Part shown: positions 29,217 through 37,611 of the stretch, piece by piece
Position numbering within the stretch: position 1 is the first letter of the stretch
How the letters are laid out: every line of letters begins with the position of its first letter
DNA from: a virus
Strand: one strand, 5' to 3'
Virus record (IMG/VR): IMGVR_UViG_3300032053_005312
Location: 1-64,000 of that record
DNA length: 64,000 bases
Notes under the pieces: generated by a model
Told to the model about the DNA's origin: nothing
Database searches by the model: none
The model's input: the letters and a program-made list of their open reading frames with translations, nothing else
Made by a program: the position numbers and the translations under genes

Positions 29217-29780
29217 ATGGCTGGATCGTTAGAAAGATTCGACTTCCAAGGTCGAAGTCTTGTGCGTGATGTATTCATTGAAACTGGCACCTACCTGGGC
29301 CAGTCTTCGGAGAATGCGTCTCGTGCGGGGTTCAAACACGTCCATACCATCGAAGTCTCCGACAGGATATTTGCACTGGCTCAAGAGCGATTTGCAGGCC
29401 GGTCAGACGTGACGGCACATCATGGCTCCAGTCCTAGTGTGCTGCCAAGCCTGTGTGATCCTAAGTTGTCAACTGTGTTTTATCTGGACGGCCATTACCA
29501 AGGTGGGCCGCTTGATGAAAATGATCCGTTGGTGGGTGAATGTCCTCTGATATTGGAGTTGGATATTATTCGAGCGGTGGCCTGGGAAACTCCACCAATC
29601 ATCATTATTGATGACTCGAAGATATTCACTATTGCGGCTGAAAGTCGTGATGACTATTTGAAAAACTGTCACCTTGATCCGGTCTTTTGGCCAAGTTATC
29701 AACAGGTGATTGATGCGTTGGGACCGGCCTATACGGTCTACGAAGAAGATGATAGGCTGTACTGCATACCTGGGGAGTGA
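29217..29780 (+). CDS. SAM methyltransferase-like protein
   Basis: 187 residues. FIETGTYLGQSSENA replaces motif I, HTIEVSDRIFALAQERF is strand 2 with Glu, TVFYLDGHYQGG and IIIIDDSKIF complete the fold. Reminiscent of small phage methyltransferases that act on unknown substrates. It starts 6 nt after the L7/L12-like gene. Confidence 0.55.
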   Translation: MAGSLERFDFQGRSLVRDVFIETGTYLGQSSENASRAGFKHVHTIEVSDRIFALAQERFAGRSDVTAHHGSSPSVLPSLCDPKLSTVFYLDGHYQGGPLDENDPLVGECPLILELDIIRAVAWETPPIIIIDDSKIFTIAAESRDDYLKNCHLDPVFWPSYQQVIDALGPAYTVYEEDDRLYCIPGE

Positions 29781-29781
29781 C

Positions 29782-30127
29782 ATGGACCAGAACTGGAAGA
29801 AGTTTCTCAAGTGGCAATGGTCGGAAATCAAGAAGTATTTCGGACTACGAGTCCTGGGTGGATAGTCTCGGCTACCATGCTGGCAATGGCAACGGTACAG
29901 CACTGCTCCAAGAGTGGGTGAAGTACAAGAGCCATAACAAGAATGCCAAGCTGATTTGCATCGACCTGACCCCTCGTGCAAACCATCAGGTCAAGGAACG
30001 TGAAGATATTCTCCAGGTCGGTGGATTCTCGGACAACGTATTCAACGTGATCGCAAGGTTCGTTGAAGGTGGCTGGTCGAAGGATTTTTGGGTCAAGGAG
30101 ATTGAAAGCGTTCAACTGGATACTTAA
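29782..30127 (+). pseudogene. Ro60/TROVE-type vWA domain remnant
   Basis: The C-terminal frame reads SDYESWVDSLGYHAGNGNG...KLICIDLTPRANHQVKER and ILQVGGFSDNVFNVIARFV, the end of a TROVE-vWA protein (Ro60 family, RNA quality control). ATG 29782 opens MDQNWKKFLKWQW in another frame and hits TAG at 29848; the vWA frame is +1 to it. The RNA-binding TROVE domain is absent. Likely a degraded fragment, barring a sequence error. Confidence 0.6.
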
Positions 30128-30150
30128 AATATATCCAGCTAGGTTTGGCT

Positions 30151-30184
30151 GGGGACCGGGTTGCTGGTCCTCGGCCTGCTTTTT
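30151..30184 (+). terminator. Putative Rho-independent terminator
   Basis: GGGGACC/GGTCCTC forms a 7-bp stem with G-T pairs; a T-run at 30180-30184 follows 7 nt later, just before the next tRNA-like locus. Confidence 0.45.
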
Positions 30185-30306
30185 GGCGGGTAGCTCAATG
30201 GTAGAGCAAAAGTAAAAACAAATCTAAGCGATATTTGGGCTTCGGCCATGCAGTTTGGATTACATTATCCAACTTTAGGTTGTGTGTTCGATTCACACCC
30301 CGCCAG
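30184..30306 (+). ncRNA. Elongated tRNA-like locus (123 nt)
   Basis: Acceptor TGGCGGG/CCCGCCA, D arm GCTCAATGGTAGAGC and T arm GTGTG-TTCGATT-CACAC are intact. About 46 nt, including a GGC-TTCG-GCC hairpin, precede an anticodon-like stem TTGGA/TCCAA with an 8-nt loop TTACATTA. Isotype cannot be fixed. Confidence 0.5.
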
Positions 30307-30338
30307 CTTTTCCAGCAAACTTTATTTTCAGGTGATAT

Positions 30339-30461
30339 ATGGCTAAAGGTAATAACGCACAGAAGAACGACAAGAAAGACAAAAAGCAATCCAAGAATGC
30401 CAAGAAGACAACAGCTACGGCAAGTCAGCCCGCTGTTATTGGCAAGTCCAAGGGTAAGTAA
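30339..30461 (+). CDS. Very small basic protein
   Basis: 40 residues, SD AGGTGA before ATG 30339. Lys/Asn-rich (QKNDKKDKKQSKNAKK), suggesting nucleic-acid binding. Its TAA overlaps the next ATG by one base. Confidence 0.5.
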   Translation: MAKGNNAQKNDKKDKKQSKNAKKTTATASQPAVIGKSKGK

Positions 30462-30766
30462 TGCCGAAAAGGACAAAACATCCTGACGGCTCTGTGTGTC
30501 TTGACGGAATTCGTAGCACTCGTCGCAACAAGCAAGTTTGTTGCGACGATTTTTACTTCCGCACTGCAACTTGTGTTTACGACATAAGGTATCAGTGGTA
30601 TAATCGCCAGAAGACTTGGGGCATTCCTGTTTGTGATGGCGGGAGCAGCTTCATTGCCATAACCTTCTGTCCACACTGCGGAGTCAAATGTGATCCACGT
30701 CAAAGAAGACAAACTCCGTTCAGTCCTGGCAACAATGACAGGGACCAGAGCCGAAGGCTTGCTTAG
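30461..30766 (+). CDS. Small Cys-rich protein
   Basis: 101 residues. Two groups of Cys (VCLDG...VCCDDF, FCPHCGVKC) suggest zinc binding. Its last 77 nt overlap the HD-domain gene in another frame. No family recognised. Confidence 0.5.
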   Translation: MPKRTKHPDGSVCLDGIRSTRRNKQVCCDDFYFRTATCVYDIRYQWYNRQKTWGIPVCDGGSSFIAITFCPHCGVKCDPRQRRQTPFSPGNNDRDQSRRLA

Positions 30767-31541
30767 GTTCCACGACGATCACATCAGCGAAATTCTTTCA
30801 GCCAAAGGCTCATCAGGCGGCAATCATCAAGCCTGGAGCGGCGGTCTTCACGACCATCTTGTGCATTGCTTTGTGTTAGCACAAGACCTCTATAAGCTCT
30901 TTCACGAGCGTATCGGCCCTGGTCCTCATGCCGGGCAAGACATCTATGGCGTACACGATTCACGCCCAATCCCGTTTTCTCTCGAAAGCGCCCTCGTGGT
31001 GCTTTATTTTCATGATATAGAGAAAATATTCAAATACGGAAACAAACCACATCGGTATCCTGAGCGTCTCATCGAAGCGAAGGACGCATGGTATCTTGGT
31101 ATTTTGCCAACCAAATACGGCATCGTATTTGACGATCAAGAATACAACGCATTGAAGTACGCCCACGGCGAAGGCGACGACCATCGTAAAGATCAAAGAG
31201 TCGCCAGCCCCTTGGCGGGTTTCATTCATGCCATAGATTATCTATCGGCACGAGTCCTGTGGCAGATCAAAGACTTCGATTACGGTCTGGTCCCCAGGGA
31301 GCCAGTATTGCCATCAGCCATTCAGAGTCTCCATTCCACTTGCTGCAAGGCAGTGGGCAAGCGTGTTAAGTACACCGGCACCAATGGCGATGAATACGAC
31401 AAAATCAATCACGGCCTGTATGTCGAGGGCGAAGGAATCTTCGTCATCTTCTCCGTCAGCCTGAATCGAGCGATGGTTCAGCACGATGATCGCACCACTA
31501 TTTGCGTTGATCCCATTACCGTTGAAATTCTCGGTGACTAA
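30690..31541 (+). CDS. HD-domain phosphohydrolase-like protein
   Basis: 283 residues from GTG 30690 (GGAG 8 nt upstream; ATG 30735 is an alternative). Metal-binding HD motif: GLHDHLVHCFVLAQDLYK, VVLYFHDIEKIFKY, then HGEGDDHR and HAIDYLS. HD enzymes cut phosphate esters of nucleotides or cyclic nucleotides; the substrate is unknown. The next gene starts on its stop codon (TAATG). Confidence 0.7.
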   Translation: MIHVKEDKLRSVLATMTGTRAEGLLRFHDDHISEILSAKGSSGGNHQAWSGGLHDHLVHCFVLAQDLYKLFHERIGPGPHAGQDIYGVHDSRPIPFSLESALVVLYFHDIEKIFKYGNKPHRYPERLIEAKDAWYLGILPTKYGIVFDDQEYNALKYAHGEGDDHRKDQRVASPLAGFIHAIDYLSARVLWQIKDFDYGLVPREPVLPSAIQSLHSTCCKAVGKRVKYTGTNGDEYDKINHGLYVEGEGIFVIFSVSLNRAMVQHDDRTTICVDPITVEILGD

Positions 31542-31876
31542 TGTTTAAGATCAAGCATGATTCCTTCGTGTACATTGATGACGCAAAACGTATTGGCGAA
31601 TGTCGCTATGACGTTATTGCAACTATTGATTCACGATGGATTGTGGTGTTCACGGAATTGTTGAAGAATCCAGGGCCGAGTGTCACAAATGCCATCGAGT
31701 CTATTGTTCCACAATTTTGCCGATGCACTAGCCTCAAGCCAGAGGAAGTGATGTTTATTGAGCGATACCAAACGCATCCAGATGATCTTGATGTGATAAA
31801 CTATCAGCCCGATGGCACAACGAGTTGGAGTAGGCTTCCAGAGGATCAAGCTCGTCCAATCTTGGAGTTACTATGA
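31541..31876 (+). CDS. Unknown protein coupled to the HD gene
   Basis: 111 residues; ATG overlaps the HD gene stop. Acidic with FIERYQTHPDDLDVINYQ near the C-terminus. No family recognised. Ends with TGA inside the next ATG. Confidence 0.5.
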   Translation: MFKIKHDSFVYIDDAKRIGECRYDVIATIDSRWIVVFTELLKNPGPSVTNAIESIVPQFCRCTSLKPEEVMFIERYQTHPDDLDVINYQPDGTTSWSRLPEDQARPILELL

Positions 31877-32067
31877 TACCGCTGCCGGTAATAAAAGTGG
31901 ACTATCCTTTGTCTGTGGTCCCGGCGTGGTGCCGGATGCCTATTGAATGCCACCAGGATGGCATTGGTGGTTGTTGGGGAATCTATCATGGGGAAGTGGC
32001 AAAATATGGCGAATCGCATTGCCAAACTTGCGAGTATAAAGCCGCAACTACAAATGGTCGAAAGTAA
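31873..32067 (+). CDS. Small Cys-containing protein
   Basis: 64 residues; ATGA overlap with the previous gene. CHQDGIGGCWGIYHGE and CQTC suggest metal binding. It overlaps the next gene by 80 nt in another frame, so one of the two starts may be wrong. Confidence 0.4.
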   Translation: MIPLPVIKVDYPLSVVPAWCRMPIECHQDGIGGCWGIYHGEVAKYGESHCQTCEYKAATTNGRK

Positions 32068-32785
32068 TTTTTCCCCCATGTACAACGAAGGGGTGACGGT
32101 TATTGCACAGCCGCCCACTCGCCGTATTGTTCAAATCAATATGGAGTATCGTGGTGAAGAAGGCGAAGAACCGGGATACAACGGAAACTTCTTCCTGAGT
32201 TTTCCCTTGATGTATTTTCGTATTCAATACAAAAGATACTTTGAGAAAAATAAAGAGCAATTTTCTGCATCATCGCTGCACGTCATTTTTGCTGTTGCCG
32301 ACAACAAAAGCAAAGCATTCATTCCACCACTGCCAAATGTTGATGACTTGATGCGAGTTTGTATCGAGTTGCCAAAGAAGCGATTTTCAAATGTCGATGA
32401 TCTCTACAAGGCAGCAATTGATTGCTTCTGGTCAACAGACTTCAATGACGGAATGACCATCGCTTTATATCAATATGATTGCGACTCCTTGTTGGGCAAC
32501 CATCGTAAATGGCAAAATAAAACAAAGAAACAGCCCATCTGGATTCCAAACGGTCGTAGCTTGAAGCCGATTGAAAATTTCGACAAAAAGTTCTTCTATG
32601 GATCGTCCTTCAAAAAGGACATTCAACCAGAAGACGAATACGATTCTGTTCAAGAACGATGGCAGCGAGCTGGAGCAGATGAAAGCCATCACCGCACGAA
32701 GGTTACTGCTGATTTACAACCAAGAGTTGTGCCATCTGTCCTCAGCGTGGTGAATCTGGTTTACAACCAGCAAAAATCGTGGTAG
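31988..32785 (+). CDS. Unknown phage protein
   Basis: 265 residues from ATG 31988 (GGGGAA upstream). Mid-part has YNGNFFLSFPLMYFRIQYKRY, a beta-rich segment; a basic C-terminal tail. No family recognised. Confidence 0.55.
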   Translation: MGKWQNMANRIAKLASIKPQLQMVESNFSPMYNEGVTVIAQPPTRRIVQINMEYRGEEGEEPGYNGNFFLSFPLMYFRIQYKRYFEKNKEQFSASSLHVIFAVADNKSKAFIPPLPNVDDLMRVCIELPKKRFSNVDDLYKAAIDCFWSTDFNDGMTIALYQYDCDSLLGNHRKWQNKTKKQPIWIPNGRSLKPIENFDKKFFYGSSFKKDIQPEDEYDSVQERWQRAGADESHHRTKVTADLQPRVVPSVLSVVNLVYNQQKSW

Positions 32786-32788
32786 AAT
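32760..32788 (+). promoter_or_regulatory. Promoter TTTACA-N17-TAGAAT
   Basis: Extended -10 CGTGGTAGAAT with a 17-bp spacer; overlaps the end of the previous gene and precedes the gene at 32818. Confidence 0.65.
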
Positions 32789-32817
32789 CCCTGTAAGAAG
32801 GGAACAGAAAATGCAAA

Positions 32818-33345
32818 ATGCAAAAGCACAATGATCCAGAAGGTTGTAAGTGCGCCCGGTGTGCGGCTATTGCCAGAGGCATGACGCCGGATGAAGCTAC
32901 CGTCGCTCAAACTGAGTGGGAAAACAAGGCATTGGTTGAACGTGGATTTTATGTTCACTATGTCAGTGCTGATTCCTCTTCTCCGACAAACTTCAATGCC
33001 CATACACATGGTATGCAGGCATTTGACAATCATCTGGATTTTCAGCTTATTGTCCCTCTACCGCCAGAATCCGCTCACAATATAATTTGCACACTCGCCG
33101 AACGAGTGAAAGCTGGTGAGCGGTTTGTGTCAGGACAGAAGTTGGACAAGATCATTCGAGGGTTTGAAGTCAAGCTGGTCGAGGCTCCCGAAGACGACCG
33201 CAAGGTTCTTCGGATTGTATTGCCAGACCCGGATGGCAAATTGGAACCTGACGAAATCAACGAACAATACGCTGTCCAATACAAGGACGTTGAAGGGGTG
33301 AAGCTCCCGAAGCGTTCGTGGGTGGCTTACAAGCCAAAGCGATAA
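32818..33345 (+). CDS. Unknown protein, conserved-looking
   Basis: 175 residues. N-terminal CKCARCAAIARGMTP is a Cys knuckle; then FYVHYVSADSS...NAHTHG, ending in DPDGKLEPDEIN and a basic tail. ATG 32818 is used; an upstream ATG at 32811 is out of frame. The promoter at 32760 serves it. Confidence 0.55.
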   Translation: MQKHNDPEGCKCARCAAIARGMTPDEATVAQTEWENKALVERGFYVHYVSADSSSPTNFNAHTHGMQAFDNHLDFQLIVPLPPESAHNIICTLAERVKAGERFVSGQKLDKIIRGFEVKLVEAPEDDRKVLRIVLPDPDGKLEPDEINEQYAVQYKDVEGVKLPKRSWVAYKPKR

Positions 33346-33349
33346 AGCC

Positions 33350-33640
33350 ATGACAGAAGACCCTCGCAATGTTGGATGGGTGTGTCCCGACCATACGCCT
33401 AAGCCTGACCCGCAGTATTTCAACAATCCCTTTGAATGGTTTGTCGGAAAACATTGTAAATTGGGTTTTCCAACGGGTCGCACCGAGGCTCCATTCACTG
33501 AGTTCATGTGGGTTTATGTCACTGGTCAAGAGGAAGACTTCCTGGTTGGCAGGCTAAACAACGATCCTTTATTTGTCGAAGAATACACGGATGGTGATGG
33601 CGTTGCTTTTGAGCGTCATGAAATCTGTGCTGTTGAATAG
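33350..33640 (+). CDS. Unknown protein, DUF2314-like tail
   Basis: 96 residues. FMWVYVTGQEEDFLVGRLNNDPLF...GDGVAFERHEI resembles the DUF2314 pattern (MWV.V....G.L.N.P......G..V.F...EI). Role unknown. 4 nt after the previous gene. Confidence 0.5.
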   Translation: MTEDPRNVGWVCPDHTPKPDPQYFNNPFEWFVGKHCKLGFPTGRTEAPFTEFMWVYVTGQEEDFLVGRLNNDPLFVEEYTDGDGVAFERHEICAVE

Positions 33641-33648
33641 GACTGTTT

Positions 33649-34239
33649 ATGACTGCAATACTTGACTTTTACCGTGATGAGGCCGCTTGGGATAAAACCA
33701 AGGTGCCTAACCCTAGCGGCTACACACATTTTGACATTGTGCGGAATTGGTCGGACGCACAATGGGAAGTCGCACACGATTTCATTCAGTGGGTCTTTCC
33801 ACTCAAGGAAGAATCAGTATTTAATCCAGATGCTCCATTGTTGATTGACGAAGACATAGCGATCTTTCGGGCCGATGACGAATTGAAGCAAGCCTTGTTT
33901 CTTTCGTTTCATCGGTTCCTTCGTTTTTTGGGCCTTCGTTGTCGATACGATCAACCAACTAACAAATGGATCATAACTCCTGTAGCAGCCAATGAAAGTG
34001 GCATCGGTGACGAGTTCTTGACCAAAGCGGAAATTGAAAAGAAACAACAGGTATGGTCATATCCGAACCATAATTGGTTGAGGGTCACACGTTGCCTGCA
34101 CAGCTTGCGTCTCCTGGGCCTGGAGTATGCTGCTGATTCCTTTTTTGATTCACTGTGTAAGTTGTATGACGAGAACCGAGGCATCACGCCAGATACATTC
34201 AGGTATTGGCAAGATGCCGCACAAGGAGGATTAGAATGA
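33649..34239 (+). CDS. Opioid-growth-factor-receptor (OGFr) N-domain-like protein
   Basis: 196 residues. FYRDEAAWDK, FDIVRNWSDAQWEVAHDFIQWVFP, EESVFNPDAPLL, FRADDELKQALFLSFHRFLRFLGL and HNWLRVTRCLHSLRLLGLE match the OGFr_N helical domain, also found in bacteria and phages. Molecular function in bacteria is unknown; the domain may bind ligands or proteins. Confidence 0.75.
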   Translation: MTAILDFYRDEAAWDKTKVPNPSGYTHFDIVRNWSDAQWEVAHDFIQWVFPLKEESVFNPDAPLLIDEDIAIFRADDELKQALFLSFHRFLRFLGLRCRYDQPTNKWIITPVAANESGIGDEFLTKAEIEKKQQVWSYPNHNWLRVTRCLHSLRLLGLEYAADSFFDSLCKLYDENRGITPDTFRYWQDAAQGGLE

Positions 34240-34266
34240 CCTGCCAGAGCCACCGAGGTACTAAAC

Positions 34267-34812
34267 GTGCGAAGGTTAAATGACAGTCTGAAGTTCAATG
34301 AGGGTGAAGAACCTGAAAACGACATGCCGCACATTCACTACGCCACTGACGGCAAGGGCCGTTGGTGGAAGACTGAATACAAGCGGCAATGCCCTGAAGG
34401 CGTCTTCATGCGTGGTCGTTGTCAAGGCGTCGAAGGTCATTTGGGAGTTCACTGGAGCTTTAACGCTCAAGGTGGCTTCTGTTATGACGACAATGATAAT
34501 GACCCCAGCGAAGGTGGATGTTCTGGCAGTATCCCGCCAGACCACAAGAGCTATCGAACGCCATTGGAAATGTCGAGCCATTATCACATGAGTCACAGCA
34601 CTCATGCTGAAGTGGTTGATCCCGCTGAGATTGCTCGGTTGGAGGCCGACGACGTTGACGAAGGCGAATCAGTAAGTCGTCCGCTCGATATGTCAAAACT
34701 TTCTCCTGAATATGCTGCCGAGTTGCGGCGACGTTCAGAAGAATACAAAGAAAACAAACCCAAGAAGCCTTGGTGGGCATTCTGGCGTTCTGAAAAAACA
34801 AAGATCGACTAA
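34267..34812 (+). CDS. Unknown protein with His/Trp-rich core
   Basis: 181 residues from GTG 34267 (GAGG upstream; ATG 34324 is an alternative). MPHIHYATDGKGRWWKTEYKRQCPEGVFM...CQGVEGHLGVHWSFNAQG recalls small Cys/His metal-binding modules. The tail (KPKKPWWAFWRSEKTK) is basic and aromatic, perhaps a membrane or nucleic-acid tail. No family recognised. Confidence 0.5.
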   Translation: MRRLNDSLKFNEGEEPENDMPHIHYATDGKGRWWKTEYKRQCPEGVFMRGRCQGVEGHLGVHWSFNAQGGFCYDDNDNDPSEGGCSGSIPPDHKSYRTPLEMSSHYHMSHSTHAEVVDPAEIARLEADDVDEGESVSRPLDMSKLSPEYAAELRRRSEEYKENKPKKPWWAFWRSEKTKID

Positions 34813-34835
34813 CCGCCCTCAGAGAAAAGAACACA

Positions 34836-35288
34836 ATGTTTGACTTCTTCAAGAATACGTTCTTGAACCGTGGCCGATACAAGACGCACTCCGAGGCAGT
34901 CGTTGTGTCGTGCTTTTACAATCCTCAGAACAGCCCATACCGACTTCTGGCTTTCCAGAAGTGGTATCACAGCATCAAGCACTTGAACTATCGCATTATT
35001 GAGTGTTTGATGGGGCCTGATGCTAAGTCTCAACTCCCGGATGATCCCAATATCATCCAGGTGCAAACTGACTCTGTTCTATGGCACAAAGAGTCGCTAT
35101 TGAACAAGGTTATTGCAGAGCTTCCCGAAAAGTTCAAGTATGTCTTTTGGGTGGACGCCGACGTGTTGTTCACCAACGACAACTGGCTGGTCGATTCGGT
35201 GAAGGAACTCGAACGTGGTGCCAACATCTGGCTTCTACGAAGACATGGGTTCCGACATCATTTATATGTTCGGTCAGCCTCAATATGA
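34836..35288 (+). CDS. Glycosyltransferase-like protein, truncated
   Basis: 150 residues. VVVSCFYNPQNSPYRLLAFQKWYHSIKHLNYRIIECL, then KYVFWVDADVLFTNDNWL, with DAD as the DxD motif of GT-A enzymes. After ERGANIW the frame looks artificial (LLRRHGFRHHLY). A +1 shift would continue YEDMGSDIIYMFGQPQYEF to TAG near 35338. Likely a fragment, or frame-disrupted. Confidence 0.5.
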   Translation: MFDFFKNTFLNRGRYKTHSEAVVVSCFYNPQNSPYRLLAFQKWYHSIKHLNYRIIECLMGPDAKSQLPDDPNIIQVQTDSVLWHKESLLNKVIAELPEKFKYVFWVDADVLFTNDNWLVDSVKELERGANIWLLRRHGFRHHLYVRSASI

Positions 35289-35415
35289 ATTCCAAGTCGA
35301 TATTGAGGGCCATGAAGAACTTGATTGTGAATCGTGTTAGTCGAACAATGTCACTACGAACAACGACATTGAATGGTGTCGATCCATTCTTTCACCGTGG
35401 TTATGGAACCGAAAA

Positions 35416-35832
35416 ATGAAGACGGTAATTGAACAACTGGCCGATTTCATTAAGAACTCCGAGGACAGCCACACGAACAACTTGTGGTTGCAGGACGATA
35501 TAATGAAGGTATACGTCCGCAAAGGGCGGCACATGGTATATCCAGGTAAGCTCTCTACGACTCTGGATATTGCCGCCGTCGAAGTGGATGAAGACAAGCA
35601 AAGTCAGGGACATTGGACGGCTTTTCTCGATAAGGCCCACGAGATGAATCCGTGGGAGGCAACATATGTCGAGAATACGTTGAATCCTATTCTTGCTACA
35701 TCCCTCATTCGACATGGGTGGATGCCGGTTCCGGGTGCGTATCCAGAATCCTTCTTCATGCCGAAAGATTCGGCAAAGTATTTCGAGCAGCAGTTTTTAC
35801 AACAAAAGTTTTCCAGAAGAAATGCCTACTGA
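35416..35832 (+). CDS. Acetyltransferase-fold-like phage protein
   Basis: 138 residues. LWLQDDIMKVYVRKGRHMVY, STTLDIAAVEVDEDKQSQGHWTAFLDKAHE and AYPESFFMPK resemble small phage proteins with a GNAT-like fold, but no cofactor motif is certain. Overlaps the next ATG. Confidence 0.5.
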   Translation: MKTVIEQLADFIKNSEDSHTNNLWLQDDIMKVYVRKGRHMVYPGKLSTTLDIAAVEVDEDKQSQGHWTAFLDKAHEMNPWEATYVENTLNPILATSLIRHGWMPVPGAYPESFFMPKDSAKYFEQQFLQQKFSRRNAY

Positions 35833-36121
35833 AACAGCAACGTGCATGGGTTGTTTTGTGAATAACCCAAGAATATGGGATAATCAACATTTGGAGTCCT
35901 TGCGGACCAATCCGACAACCTTCAGTGCGATTGGCTTGACCGCCGATGAGAAATTGTGTCTCAAGCATTTGGCCGATGCGTGGAATTTGTTCGTCAATAT
36001 GGCCGCAAAGCATCCAGACGACGACAGTGAATTCCATACGGCAATACATGACGCACAAAAAATGATCGCTCTGCGGGTTGCTCGTCGAGTGGACACAGAC
36101 GTATGGAAGCAGCCAGAATGA
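35822..36121 (+). CDS. Small helical protein of unknown function
   Basis: 99 residues; ATG 35822 overlaps the previous stop. CMGC near the N-terminus, then a helical part LCLKHLADAWNLFVNM...FHTAIHDAQKMIALRVARRVDTDVW common in phage-encoded proteins. I cannot name the family. Its end overlaps the YpsA-like gene by 4 nt. Confidence 0.5.
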   Translation: MPTETATCMGCFVNNPRIWDNQHLESLRTNPTTFSAIGLTADEKLCLKHLADAWNLFVNMAAKHPDDDSEFHTAIHDAQKMIALRVARRVDTDVWKQPE

Positions 36122-36609
36122 AAGTAATATCCGGTGGGCAAACTGGAAGTGATGAAGCTGGTCTTCGAGCGGCGAAAGCGTGCGGTTTTGAAACTGGAGG
36201 ATGGTTGCCCCAAGGCTGTAAAACTCTTGATGGGACACGACCAGACCTATTGACAGAATACGGCATGAAAGAGCATAGTAGTTCTCTCTACCCGCCCAGG
36301 ACTGAGGCAAATGTCAAGGACAGTTGTGGCACCATAAGATTTGCTAGGACATTCTCTTCAGCCGGGGAAAAGTGTACTCTCCGTGCGATCAAGTGGTTTA
36401 ATCGTCCGTATTTGAACGTGGATATAAATAAGCCGATAGATAAACAGGAAGTATTGTCTTGGCTTAAAGAGCATGATATAAAGATTCTCAACATTGCTGG
36501 GAATTCTGAGGAAACCGCTCCCGGCATTGGCGATTTCGTCTTTAAGTATCTCATGGGTGTCTTTTCCGACGTAAAAAACGGGCTTGACAACATGACCCAT
36601 GCGGAGTAA
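36118..36609 (+). CDS. YpsA/molybdenum-carrier-like SLOG protein
   Basis: 163 residues from ATG 36118. KVISGGQTGSDEAGLRAAKACG gives the Gly-rich nucleotide-binding loop, with FETGGWLPQG, YPPRTEANVKDSCGTIRF and GEKCT, matching the cpYpsA/MoCo-carrier group of the SLOG superfamily. These bind nucleotide derivatives; the exact ligand is unknown. Confidence 0.75.
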   Translation: MKVISGGQTGSDEAGLRAAKACGFETGGWLPQGCKTLDGTRPDLLTEYGMKEHSSSLYPPRTEANVKDSCGTIRFARTFSSAGEKCTLRAIKWFNRPYLNVDINKPIDKQEVLSWLKEHDIKILNIAGNSEETAPGIGDFVFKYLMGVFSDVKNGLDNMTHAE

Positions 36610-36615
36610 AAACTG

Positions 36616-36918
36616 ATGTTGGACAAATTTACGACCCCTATCCAAAAGGAAGACCCGATGGCTGCAACTGCAACGACCCAGACCCAAATCCAAACTCAGT
36701 CTCAAAATGCTTGTCCCGTTCAGGGTGCAGTTGAGCAACTGAGCGCCACATCCGAAACTTGTGAAGGCACGGGATGCTGCGAGAACACTCTTTGCCAGGA
36801 GTCCCTCCGAGAGCGGGCTTATTTGCTGTGGGAGAAGGCTGGTTCCCCAATCGGCGATGGCGTGGATTTCTGGATCACCGCCGAGCAAGAACTGTTGGCC
36901 GATGCCACCGCTGAATAA
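36616..36918 (+). CDS. DUF2934-domain protein
   Basis: 100 residues; ATG 36616 has GGAG upstream, ATG 36658 is an alternative. A Thr/Gln-rich and Cys-containing N-terminus precedes RERAYLLWEKAGSPIGDGVDFWITAEQEL, the DUF2934 signature. Function unknown. Confidence 0.7.
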   Translation: MLDKFTTPIQKEDPMAATATTQTQIQTQSQNACPVQGAVEQLSATSETCEGTGCCENTLCQESLRERAYLLWEKAGSPIGDGVDFWITAEQELLADATAE

Positions 36919-36947
36919 ACCGGCCTGCCTTGATGGTTTGCTTCATA

Positions 36948-36987
36948 AACGCCACAACCACTGACAAAAATCAGTGGTTGTGGCGTT
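36948..36987 (+). terminator. Perfect 17-bp hairpin, terminator-like
   Basis: AACGCCACAACCACTGA and TCAGTGGTTGTGGCGTT pair without error around the loop CAAAAA. It lacks a T-run, so it may instead stop ribosomes or protect mRNA ends. Confidence 0.5.
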
Positions 36988-36996
36988 AGTACGGTT

Positions 36997-37254
36997 GTGT
37001 CAGGTCACGATCCAGAACTGCTGGCTTATGTCCTCAGTGTCACAGCAAAAGGCGTGCTGGTTTTTCACGATCACGATGAGGAATTTTTTCCGTGGTCGCT
37101 ACATAGGGCATGGGCAAGAATGATACTTTGGTTGAAGGACTTCACTATTACATTGACGGAAAAGGCAAGTGGGTATTTACCTCTTACTTTTTGCTCAATC
37201 GTGGGTATTGTTGTCACAACGGTTGTCTTAACTGTCCATATGGTGCTAACATGA
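36997..37254 (+). CDS. Doubtful small ORF
   Basis: 85 residues from GTG 36997. The first 45 residues (AYVLSVTAKGVLVFHDHDEEFFPWSL) look plausible, but the 3' half overlaps the stronger DUF5522-like gene in another frame. It may be a short gene with a wrong end. Confidence 0.3.
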   Translation: MSGHDPELLAYVLSVTAKGVLVFHDHDEEFFPWSLHRAWARMILWLKDFTITLTEKASGYLPLTFCSIVGIVVTTVVLTVHMVLT

Positions 37255-37410
37255 AAATCGAACCGGGCCAATATATCTGGAGATCGAAAGACACAGACTT
37301 TCCAGTAACGGTTATTGAGTCCATTGGCAAAGGCCCGGACGGGCGATTCTATGTAAAGATCGCTGATAGCAACACATCCGTTCCAGCCGATGAACTCATA
37401 AAGGTTCCGA

Positions 37411-37599
<189 letters not shown>

Positions 37600-37611
37600 G
37601 ATATATAAAGC

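Noticed and set aside
35822-36121. Anti-CBASS Acb2-type protein
   Set aside because: Size and helices are compatible, but no diagnostic motif could be recalled or seen.
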